Assembly: GCA_033065855.1 (NCBI GenBank)
Contig: JAVXUO010002735.1
Coordinates: forward strand, 310,001-374,000
Origin: Escallonia rubra
Lineage: Eukaryota; Streptophyta; Magnoliopsida; Escalloniales; Escalloniaceae
Reading direction: 5' to 3'
DNA: 64,000 nucleotides
In this document: in pieces, positions 55,578 to 64,000 of the stretch
How positions within the stretch are numbered: the stretch's first letter is position 1
Layout of the letters: every line of letters begins with the position of its first letter
The notes under the pieces: model-generated
Databases searched by the model: none
The model's input: the letters and a program-made list of their open reading frames with translations, nothing else
Told to the model about the DNA's origin: nothing
Program-made: the position numbers and the translations under genes

Positions 55578-56309
55578 CTTAGTTTAAAATATGAATTTAA
55601 ATTGGGGACTATTGAATAAATAAGAGATTACATCAAATCTGATTTTAAGGTTAGTCAAATCTCTAATTTTGCAGGGAACAAGGGATAAAACAAGAGAAAT
55701 TTGAGCTTTTTGAATTTATTGCATTTTCAGTTAAAAAAGAAACAAAGAAAGAAGTCAGATTTAAGAGAACAGAGGGAGAGACATTTCAATTACTAGAAAC
55801 ACACACACAGACACACATAAATTTTTAGAAAAGAGGGATGTATGTATGTGAGCTCGTGAAAAAAAGGGAAAAAGAGAGTCCTTTCTCCGACAAGGTTTCT
55901 GGCAAGGCGATCCGATATCCTATCCAGTAAGTTTTTCATTTGTTACAATTTTAGTTTTTTGGGTGTATGTAAAACCGTGCAGAGTGAGATATATGTGTGT
56001 GTATATTTGTGGTTCTAAAAAAAAAGGTTAGGGATGTGGGTAGCCATGGCTGCCGTGGTTTGTGCTATGGCGCAAGCCATGTTTGTAACACCCTGAGCCC
56101 AAAAATACTTTTAACAATTAAATTAAATTTTTTAGGAACGATATTTTCTTTTAGTTAGTATTATTTTATGTAGCAACTCTTAGCGACGATTAGTGAAGTG
56201 GGGTAGCGTAATAACAACCCGTAAATATTTTTCTAGCACATAAAATTTTTGTAAATAATTATTTTGGGCCTTTTCACGATAATAAAAAAAAGTTTCGGGT
56301 AAATTAAAA

Positions 56310-56785
56310 ATGACTAACGGAAGTTTATGGGGTTTTGGTAGATGTCAAATCTACTTGGTTGACAGTCGAGCATTTGTTATAAATACAATGGCTGGATTAA
56401 TAAGATCTCTCTCCACTAATGTGTCAAAGAGCCAAACTAGCTCTAGAAAAAATGTTCATGAATTGAATATTGAAAATATTGAAAAGGATCTAAATAATTG
56501 GTGTATTCCAAAGGTAAATCCATCCTCCTTGTACATCAAGCAGTTTGAATTAAGACAAACTTACTCAATTAAAACTGTTGAACAAACAATGGATATCTCA
56601 AAAGATAACCAATCTTTTCAATTGTTTTCTAAATCTCTTTTGGTAAGAGAAAATATCGTTATGTGCATATTGGACTTGTTCAAATCGGTATTACTTCTTT
56701 AACTAAGGAAGGACTTGATACACATATATGGGTTGCTTTACGTGATGACCACCATCTTAATTTTAATGACTTTCTTCTTGGCATG
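56310..56785 (+). pseudogene. Endogenous pararetrovirus movement-protein region, 5' part
   Basis: The frame from 56310 resembles the movement-protein part of an endogenous Caulimoviridae polyprotein (petuvirus/florendovirus-like). The movement protein would open plasmodesmata for virus spread. Recognisable short blocks include LNNWCIPKVNPSSLYIKQFE and MDISKDNQSFQLFSKSL. A frameshift near 56645-56660 moves the homology to another frame (VQIGITSLT, IWVALRDD), which continues to the target site of the copia-type insertion at 56785. It is a dead genomic copy and resumes at 62596. Confidence 0.7.
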
Positions 56786-58260
56786 TGAAACCAATAAAAC
56801 AACCTTAGAGGGGGTGAATAGGGTTTTTGAAATATAATGGGGAATTTAAACTAAGCACAATCATAAATCTCAAACAAACCAAGTAATACTTCAATGAAGA
56901 TGCTAACTAAACAATTTCAAACAATTAAAGAGCAATAAGTAAAGAGATTGAGTTAGAGATACTTGACAAGGAGATTTAAATGGTTCGGCTTGATATACCC
57001 TCAAGCCTACATCCACCTCTTCAAGGAAGTCCCTGCAAGAGCACTAGAATCCATTAGCAACAATCTTCTTCCGGGTCAAGATCAAAACCCTTACAACACT
57101 TGGTGATATCCCCACACCAAGCACAAGCCTTGAATCCACAAAGCTCACCCAAGACTTGACAAACCCAAGCCTTGATCACAATCCTTTTACAAAGATCAAA
57201 TGTGTACAAAGAAACCCTCTTGAAAGGAAATGAGTACAAATGAAGCTCTAGTACAATAGAGAGATGAGAGAATTGATGACTTGAAGGATGCTCACTCTCA
57301 ATCAAAGAATTGCTCACAAAGATGCTCTCTTTAATGATGTAAAATCATGAAGATGAAGAGAGAAAAGTTTAATCTATGAGCCTTGATATTTCTCTAATGA
57401 TTGGAGGCTTAGAATGTGGTTTCCATGGTGTATAAAGAAGCCCCAAATCATTTATATAGAGAAGAGATCAAATATAGCCGTTATAGGCATAATATGGCCA
57501 AAATTGCCATTGCAGTCGACTGTAACCCAATGCAGTCGACTGTAATCCCTCTAAAATAGCCGTTGGAGTTCTGCCCTCGAAAATAGCCGTTGGAACTGAA
57601 TTTTGACCAATGCAGTCGACTGCATTGGATTACAGTCGACTGTATTCAATTACAGTCGACTGTATTCAATTACAGTCGACTGTAATACCCTACTGCCTAT
57701 CGGCTGCCTCACGGAACCCCCTTTCCTATTTTGGGCATAACTTTCTCTAGAAAGATCGGATTGAGGTGCCGTTTTTTGCGTTGGAAAGCTAATGAAAAGT
57801 TTTATCAAGATATGAAAAGATTAGCACCAAAAACATTTTTGAGAAAATCTGAGTAAGGTCCAAAGTTCACTCATTTTCAAGAACCGCACTTGTGTGAATG
57901 GTTATGAACTCACATGCAATGCACAAGGTGTCCTAAGGTCTTTTTAGGTCATAGTCATCAATCCAAACATCAAACCAAGGCTAGTTACATAATTGTAAAG
58001 ATCAATCAATAATAACTTAGCCTATGCATTCTTTCTTGCTCTTTGACATTGGACTTGATGAAGCTTCCATAACATGTCCACCATAGCTTTTAATCTCCTT
58101 TGGCTTTAATCCATCTATCCAACTTCTCAAATGTGTCTTCATGAGTGTGCATGTATATACCTACTAAGAATACACTCAAAGCACACATTAGAACATAATC
58201 AATGTGTAGTTATCATCAAAACAAGATGTAAGCCTAGGTTATCCAACCATAGGACTAACA
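56786..58260 (-). repeat. 3' LTR of the Gag-only element
   Basis: It is 1475 bp. In minus orientation it has a palindrome array (57511-57680), then TATA box CTATATAAAT (57452-57461 region). The 87-residue frame at 57054-57317 recurs in the other LTR and is not a separate gene. Confidence 0.92.
57511..57682. repeat. CAGTCGACTG palindrome array, 3' LTR
   Basis: Six copies of the 10-bp palindrome CAGTCGACTG, mostly at 20-bp spacing, 50-230 bp upstream (minus sense) of the LTR TATA box. The position fits promoter-proximal enhancer repeats of U3. The other LTR has seven copies (61831-62010). Confidence 0.9.
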
Positions 58261-59322
58261 ATCTCCCCCTTTTTTATGATGACAAACATTGATTCTATAT
58301 AGGGTAAGATGTATCATATGATAGTCAATTAAGCACAACAATCTCACATAGAACACTCAATCATTGCTTGTATACTCAAGATATGTCAATTTATCACATA
58401 TAGCAATTAAGCTTGTAGCTAGCTTCCCTAGCTAAAACATGATATGCTTTTCCTCTAATGTTCTCTCAAAACACACAATCACATAGCATATAGAATCAAG
58501 ATTATTTCTCCCCCTTTGTCATCAACAAAGAGACAAGGGTATGCATGTGTGAAGAGATAGTTATAAGCAAGATAATGGCGTGAAATGCATATGACTCATG
58601 AACTCATACTGATGACATCAAGAGTTCCTTCATGATCCAAAGAAAGATATTCAAAGTAGCTCAATAAACTCTTCTACTTCATGCATATTTCAAGAGTAAC
58701 AAGATAGTATATGATTCAAGCATGTAAGCTCCCCCTATCAAGTTACCTTATGCATATTCCATCATAATGTATGCTCCGCCTCAATCAATGCATGTCAACA
58801 ATATCAAACAAACACAACTAAATGTCTAGCCGAGTCATATTCCCTTTTTGGCATTACCAAAAGGGGTGTGTGTATGAATGGCATTGTGAAGCATTAAGAT
58901 GACATAATTTCAACATGGAATTTTCACAAAGCGAATAATGGTCATCAACAATCAATATTTTCAATATAAATGCAAGAGGACCATTCATCGGCAAGGTTCA
59001 CATTAATTCTCAACAAGCAAGCTATTTATAGATTTGACAATTTAAGCATACTTGATAACATATAAGTTTAGCACATACCACAATGTTGAGAAGATCATTA
59101 AGTTTTACCATCTTGGTGAATTACCAAGGAATTGAGCTCATGAGTGATCATTCTTGAAGTCCATTTTCTTGACAAGCTTTGAGGCTTTCCTTATTTGAAA
59201 TAACATGTCCAATCTCGGAATGCTTACTCCCCCTTAAGATTTAGCTTTTTGCTCCTCCTTCTCAAAATTTTCTTGGAGCCTTCTCCTTGTTGCTATTTGC
59301 CTTTACCTTGAACAACCTACAA
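58261..59322. other. Non-coding 3' part of the Gag-only element
   Basis: About 1.06 kb between the gag stop and the 3' LTR without an open frame. In minus sense it holds the polypurine tract (58261-58275) and further tract-like motifs near 58511 (AAAGGGGGAGAA), 58735 (TAGGGGGAG) and 59230 (TTAAGGGGGAGT). These suggest it derives from the 3' untranslated region of a larger parent element. Confidence 0.7.
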
Positions 59323-61035
59323 TTACAATTTAGGTCTAACTTTTGGTACCCACATTTTCTTGGGTCCATGAGTGTTAGTCTTAGCAACATTAAGAAACTC
59401 TTTAACAACCCACATTTTCTTTACACATCCAACATAAACAATTCTACAAGGACAAAAACTAGTCCTATGTCCTTTCTTGTTGCACCAACCACAATGTGTA
59501 AATGGTGTGCAATAGTTCTTTGGTTGTCTTGGAGGAACATTTAACCTAGCTTGTTGTTTAAAAACTTTAGGAGGCAAGGTGAGGGGATCTAATCCAACAC
59601 CGCCTTTGTTTAGGCCAACTCTTTGGTGTCCAAGCATGACATCCAAGTTGTTTTTACCATTAACAAATTTTTCAAGGCATCTTTTCAAATCACAAATCTC
59701 AAGCTTTAAAATTTTATTTTGTTTTTCTAAAATCGAAGTATTACAAGAGATTTGTTTTGTGCTAGAAATGCTCACAATCAATTCAACCAAATCATTATTC
59801 ACATGCTCTACATATAAATGGCTAGATATGCATTCATTCTTGGCATGCAACTCATTATTTTCACTTTTTAAGTCATCTAGCCCTTTTGAAATCGCATGCA
59901 CTTGTTTTTTCAAAGTACAAATTTTCTTGGCTAATTTCATGGATTCTTCGTATAAAAGAGCGTAAGCATCATAAATATCATTATTGGAGCAATTGCTATC
60001 ACTATCACTATATGAAGAAGTTACCTCACCTTCTTTTTTAGCCATGAAGCATAGATTTGAATCTCTATCATCGAAATCACCACATTCATCTCCACTTGAG
60101 TCATTATCGTTCCAAATAATGGCTTTAATTGATGTCTTTATGGGGTGCTTCTTTCTTGCCTCGTTCTTCTTCTTATTCTCCCTTGAGGTATTCTCCATAC
60201 TTGACTCGTTCTTGCTCTTGTGCAAGTTTCCATCTTTCTTCATTTTGAGATACTCATTAAATTCCTTTGCAAGTATATCAATCTCTTTGTTATTCAAGTC
60301 TTTTTCCTCCGCACATGAAGATTGATCCGTTGTTGATGAAGCTTTAAGAGCAATGCACTTCTTTTTCTTCTTTGAAACTTTTTGCCCGGATGATTCGAGT
60401 TGCATTTCATAGGTCATCAAGGAGCAAATTAATTCATCTAACGGAAAGATATTGAGATCCTTTGATTCTTGAAGTGCGGTGATTTTTGTATCCCATTCTC
60501 TAGGTAATGACCTAATTACCTTTCTCACAAGATCGCCGTTAGAGAAATCTTTTCCTAATTGTTTCAAAGTATTAACAATTTTAGTGAAACAAAAATTCAT
60601 TTCCATAATAGATTCATCGGAAAACATTTGAAACAATTCATATTCTCTATGCCATAAATTCATCATTGAATCTCTTAGAAGAGAAGTCCCTTCATGAGTG
60701 ACTTGAAGTGTATCCCACATACTCTTAGCCGAATCACACGCAATAACTTGATTGAGTTCATTTGCGTTTAGAGCACAAACAAGACAATTCTTAGCTCTAG
60801 AATTCATGCAAAGCATATTTCTATCGTAATCATTAAATTCGGATTTCTCCTTTGGCACAAGCTTATTCATAATCATCTTGGTTGGAACATAAGGGCCATC
60901 TTCAACAATTCTCCACATTTCATAATCTAAAGATTCTAAAAATACTTGCATTTTAATTTTCCATATACTATATGAAGACCCATCAAAAAGTGGAGGTCTA
61001 GTAATAGAACTCCCCTCAAGACTAGGAAACCCCAT
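59323..61035 (-). CDS. Copia-type Gag polyprotein
   Basis: A 570-residue intact frame for the capsid protein that packages retrotransposon RNA in cytoplasmic particles. The N-terminus has the copia gag pattern PPLFDGSSYSIWKIKMQVFL (DUF4219-like, about 13-35), then a UBN2-type capsid domain to about 220 (MWDTLQVTHEGT; SLPREWDTKITALQES; IFPLDELICSLMTYE). A lysine-rich basic stretch and a long charged, coiled-coil-like segment (about 350-465) follow. A CCHC zinc knuckle occupies 515-528 (CGWCNKKGHRTSFC), and the protein ends at PKVRPKL. No protease motif follows in any frame. The start ATG lies 60 bp downstream of the 5' LTR (minus sense), just past the primer-binding site, as expected for gag. 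The intact frame suggests recent selection or youth. Confidence 0.92.
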   Translation of the reverse strand: MGFPSLEGSSITRPPLFDGSSYSIWKIKMQVFLESLDYEMWRIVEDGPYVPTKMIMNKLVPKEKSEFNDYDRNMLCMNSRAKNCLVCALNANELNQVIACDSAKSMWDTLQVTHEGTSLLRDSMMNLWHREYELFQMFSDESIMEMNFCFTKIVNTLKQLGKDFSNGDLVRKVIRSLPREWDTKITALQESKDLNIFPLDELICSLMTYEMQLESSGQKVSKKKKKCIALKASSTTDQSSCAEEKDLNNKEIDILAKEFNEYLKMKKDGNLHKSKNESSMENTSRENKKKNEARKKHPIKTSIKAIIWNDNDSSGDECGDFDDRDSNLCFMAKKEGEVTSSYSDSDSNCSNNDIYDAYALLYEESMKLAKKICTLKKQVHAISKGLDDLKSENNELHAKNECISSHLYVEHVNNDLVELIVSISSTKQISCNTSILEKQNKILKLEICDLKRCLEKFVNGKNNLDVMLGHQRVGLNKGGVGLDPLTLPPKVFKQQARLNVPPRQPKNYCTPFTHCGWCNKKGHRTSFCPCRIVYVGCVKKMWVVKEFLNVAKTNTHGPKKMWVPKVRPKL

Positions 61036-61079
61036 GATCTCTTAACTCTCTAGGTGTTAACCAAAAAATTAAGAGCCGA

Positions 61080-61092
61080 GGCTCTGATACCA
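61080..61092 (-). promoter_or_regulatory. Primer-binding site (initiator tRNA-Met)
   Basis: TGGTATCAGAGCC on the minus strand, two bases from the 5' LTR end, is the standard plant copia primer site. Confidence 0.92.
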
Positions 61093-61094
61093 CT

Positions 61095-62590
61095 TGAAAC
61101 CAATAAAACAACCCTAGAGGGGGTGAATAGGGTTTTTGAAATATAATGGGGAATTTAAACTAAGCACAATCATAAATCTCAAACAAACCAAGTAATACTT
61201 CAATGAAGATGCTAACTAAACAATCTCAAACAATTAAAGAGCAATAAGTAAAGAGATTGAGTTAGAGATACTTGACAAGGAGATTTAAATGGTTCGGCTT
61301 GATATACCCTCAAGCCTACATCCACCTCTTCAAGGAAGTCCCTTGCAAGAGCACTAGAATCCACTAGCAACAATCTTCTTCCGGGTCAAGATCAAAACCC
61401 TTACAACACTTGGTGATATCCCCACACCAAGCACAAGCCTTGAATCCACAAAGCTCACCCAAGACTTGACAAACACAAGCCTTGATCACAATCCTTTTAC
61501 AAAGATCAAATGTGTACAAAGAAACCCTCTTGAAAGGAAATGAGTACAAATGAAGCTCTAGTACAATAGAGAGATGAGAGAATTGATGACTTGAAGGATG
61601 CTCACTCTCAATCAAAGAATTGCTCACAAAGATGCTCTCTTTAATGATGTAAAATCATGAAGATGAAGAGAGAAAAGTTTAATCTATGAGCCTTGATGTT
61701 TCTCTAATGAATGGAGGCTTAGAATGTGGTTTCCATGGTGTATGAAGAAGCCCCAAATCATTTACACAGAGAAGAGATCAAATATAGCCGTTATAGGCAT
61801 AATATGGCCAAAACTGCCATTGCAGTCGACTGTAACCCAATGCAGTCGACTGTAATCCCTCTAAAATAGCCGTTGGAGTTTTGTCCTCGAAAATAGCCGT
61901 TGGAACTGAATTTTGACCAATGCAGTCGACTGCATTGCAATACAGTCGACTGCATTGGAATACAGTCGACTGTATTCAATTACAGTCGACTGTATTCAAT
62001 TACAGTCGACTGTAATACCTTACTGCCTATTGGCTGCCTCACAGAACCCTCTTTCTTATTTTGGGCATAACTTTCTCTAGAAAAATCGGATTGAGGTGCC
62101 GTTTTTTGCGTTGGAAAGCTAATGAAAAGTTTTATCAAGATATGAAAATATTAGTACCAAAAACATTTTTGAGAAAATCTGAGTAAGCTCCAAAGTTCAC
62201 TCATTTTCAAGAACCGCACTTGTGTGAATGGTTATGAACTCACATGCAATGCACAAGGTGTCCTAAGGTCTTTTTAGGTCATAGTCATCAATCCAAGCAT
62301 CAAACCAAGGCTAGTTACATAATTGTAAAGATCAATTAATAATAACTTAGCCTATGCATTCTTTCTTGCTCTTTGACATTGGACTTGATGAAGCTTCCAT
62401 AGCATGTCCACTATAGCTTTTAATCTCCTTTGGCTTTAATCCATCTATCCAACTTCTCAAATGTGTCTTCATGAGTGTGCATGTATATACCTACTAAGAA
62501 TACACTCAAAGCACACATTAGAACATAATCAATGTGTAGTTATCATCAAAACAAGATGTAAGCCTAGGTTATCCAACCATAGGGCTAACA
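61095..62590 (-). repeat. 5' LTR of the Gag-only element
   Basis: It is 1496 bp. It is the promoter LTR by orientation, but the TATA position reads TCTGTGTAAA (61761-61770 inverse) instead of TCTATATAAA, two changes that should weaken transcription. It has one more palindrome unit than the 3' LTR. Confidence 0.92.
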
Positions 62591-62595
62591 GCATG

Positions 62596-64000
62596 GTTGA
62601 AACAAGTTTATGTAATGGCCCTATATATTTCAATTGTTATCCCAATTTCTCAGTCTCTTTATCGAATCCGCATATAATGGATGTGCTGACTTTAGATATT
62701 AAGACACAACGGTACAATATGAGGCCGCAAGCTCAAAATTTGGTGCTCATTTATCGCATCTATTACAAAGCAATGAGAACTATTGTCCAACTTTCAAGCA
62801 AATTGCTGATCCAAGCAAGTCCGTGATCCTCTTTCAGTCCAATCCTGACAAAACCAATGTCATGTTACCACGCCGAATCAAGTTCAATGAACTTACTCTG
62901 CCGGAAGATTGGGTGATTGAAAACAAAGCTTTTCATCGTCAAGTCAATCCCCAGACAACAAAAATTGATCATATTATTGAAACTCCTGAAGGAGATGTCA
63001 AAATTCGATTTTGTCAGCCAGAAACATCATCTCAGAGTTATAAAATTCTTCATTCCAATAACTCTGATCAACATGCAAGACATTCTTGCTCATCGATTCC
63101 CAATACTAGATTCCATTCCTGTCAATCCAGTGCATTTCATGCACATCCTCCTAGTGTGAGTTCTATTCCTTCGTACAAGGAACCAAAAATCATTTTCCAA
63201 GGTATCCGAAACAACAATTCTTCAGTTCCTAAACCAACTTATACAGTTGAAACTCATACTACTGAAGCTCCTTCTTTTTCACATCAAAATTGAAATACTT
63301 ATGATGATTCTCTCCATGATTTTGATTATAAAGATTCTAGTGTTTTTGTCATTGAAGATTTTCAAATTGATTATGACAAGATTAATAAAGAATTTTATTC
63401 TTCTTACAATACCAGAAATCGTGCCTGGTACCGTCTCAACTTTTCAAAAGAACAAAGATCCCAACATAGGGAGTTATTTTTCCAAACTTTGAGAGCCTAT
63501 AAAACCCGTTTTCCATTCTTTGGATGGTTTTATTCTTATTGTTTGAATAACAATATTAAAATTCCTGAGTACATCGATTTTCATATGCAAATCAACACTT
63601 TTCAAAAGATAACCCGTGAGAGGTTAATATGGCCTTCACATACAAAACATGAAAGTATTCATCATTTTTTCAACAAATTTGCCATGAAGGGTGATATGAA
63701 TTCCAATTTTTTAGATGATCCTTTAAAACATATTGTTGATATAAGTACCTCCAATCATCTTAATCCTGTTACGACAAGTGAAATTCAGTCAATTGCTGAG
63801 CAATCAAATTATTCAAATATCATTTTGAGTACAATCGGTGAACAGATCACCAGAATTGAAGACACCGTTCATGGTGTCAAAGACATTATTTCTGATTTTT
63901 ATAGCAAAATGCAACGTCCCAAGAGCATTAATGAGAATGTTTTCAATACTTCCTCTGGATTTAATCTTGCTTCCACCAGTTATTTGACTTCTGAGAAAAT
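62596..64000 (+). pseudogene. Endogenous pararetrovirus, movement-protein end and downstream region
   Basis: This continues the relic at 56310-56785 exactly across the target duplication (SLCNGPIYFNCYPNFSVSL follows). A frameshift near 62800-62820 leads to the frame from 62823 (LPRRIKFNELTLPEDWVIEN), and a TGA at 63291-63293 interrupts it. The same frame then stays open to the window edge with FFGWFYSYCLNNNIKIPEY, a block I take as the region following the movement protein, towards the coat protein. Reverse transcriptase and aspartic protease would lie beyond 64000. With at least two frameshifts, a stop and a 5.8-kb insertion it cannot encode a protein. Confidence 0.7.

Larger units (their letters stand above)
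54199..56309. other. Spacer with CACTA-end relic and microsatellites
   Basis: No gene is recognised. It contains TTTTCTTGTAGTG at 54646-54658 (a CACTA-type end), the relic at 55250-55577, a (GA)n tract, and two TGTAACAGCCC / TGTAACACCCTGAGCCC starts (55131, 56083) that look like LTR beginnings without bodies. Confidence 0.45.
56786..62590 (-). mobile_element. Gag-only copia-type LTR retrotransposon (TR-GAG-like)
   Basis: Complete element of 5.8 kb: LTRs 56786-58260 and 61095-62590 (TG..CA ends), with a perfect 5-bp target duplication GCATG (56781-56785, 62591-62595). In the minus orientation a primer-binding site TGGTATCAGAGCC (61080-61092, initiator-Met tRNA) lies two bases inside the 5' LTR, and the polypurine tract AAAAAAGGGGGAGAT (58261-58275) abuts the 3' LTR. 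The 2.8-kb interior encodes Gag alone; protease, integrase, reverse transcriptase and RNase H are absent. It must be mobilised in trans. The LTRs look about 98% identical by eye apart from one roughly 20-bp indel, so insertion was recent. Confidence 0.92.

Noticed and set aside
57054-57317. 87-residue frame repeated at 61364-61627
   Set aside because: It lies inside both LTRs of the Gag-only element downstream of the TATA box, in the leader region, and is duplicated because the LTR is; no family motif.
57511-57682. Regularly spaced short repeats that look CRISPR-like
   Set aside because: The repeat is a 10-bp palindrome with near-identical 10-bp spacers in a plant LTR; no array structure with unique spacers.
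62461-62826. 121-residue open frame
   Set aside because: Its first part is LTR sequence and its second part is the pararetrovirus relic, joined only by the insertion; not a gene.

Overview
The window is nuclear DNA of a flowering plant, probably a eudicot. The evidence is a gene of many small exons with GT..AG introns, AT-rich spacers, nested transposons of plant-specific kinds (Ty1/copia, Ty3 chromovirus and Tat-like LTRs, Mutator-like elements, CACTA, MITEs), an endogenous pararetrovirus relic and organelle-derived inserts. Only one host gene can be followed end to end. Most of the rest is mobile DNA, much of it nested.

Left part (1-25.5 kb): a LINE relic (about 2.1-3.0 kb) lies next to a decayed copia element. 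The copia pol gene is cut in two by a 6.9-kb CACTA element (4735-11596). Inside the CACTA are a transposase-tail relic, a captured 5' piece of a ribonucleotide-reductase small-subunit gene, a 683-bp tandem duplication carrying a minus-strand TATA box, and GC-rich minisatellites. Then come a Tat-like LTR with its primer-binding site (12450-13736), a chloroplast ycf4 fragment (16676-16824), two small Mutator-like elements with 9-bp target duplications (16865-18071; 18310-19563), and a third, decayed inverted-repeat element (19747-25493) carrying a 4.16-kb solo chromovirus-type LTR (20334-24495).

Middle (25741-37899): a 12.2-kb Mutator-like element of autonomous layout sits in a TA microsatellite. 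Two convergent genes lie between long inverted arms: a spliced plant-mobile-domain/Ulp1-protease fusion gene (plus) and a FAR1/MULE transposase with intact catalytic residues (minus). Each arm holds the same TATA box, leader exon and 5' splice site, so both genes appear to be driven by mirrored promoters in the arms. The arms also carry tandem 311-bp repeats homologous to the solo LTR at 21.5-22.3 kb. This is the most interesting system in the window.

Right part (38.3-52.1 kb): on the minus strand, an organellar (mitochondrial-type) elongation factor P gene of 11 exons, including a 14-nt microexon. The exons sum to 759 nt, or 252 residues. Its introns hold a probable mitochondrial DNA insert, a diverged tandem duplication and a TE-like insertion. 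A MITE in a TA microsatellite lies about 230 bp upstream of its start.

Far right (52.3-64 kb): MITEs, a CACTA-end relic, and a degenerate caulimovirid (pararetrovirus) movement-protein region split by a young 5.8-kb copia-type element (56786-62590). That element encodes only Gag. Its LTRs carry arrays of a 10-bp palindrome just upstream of the TATA box, and the TATA box is mutated in the 5' LTR.
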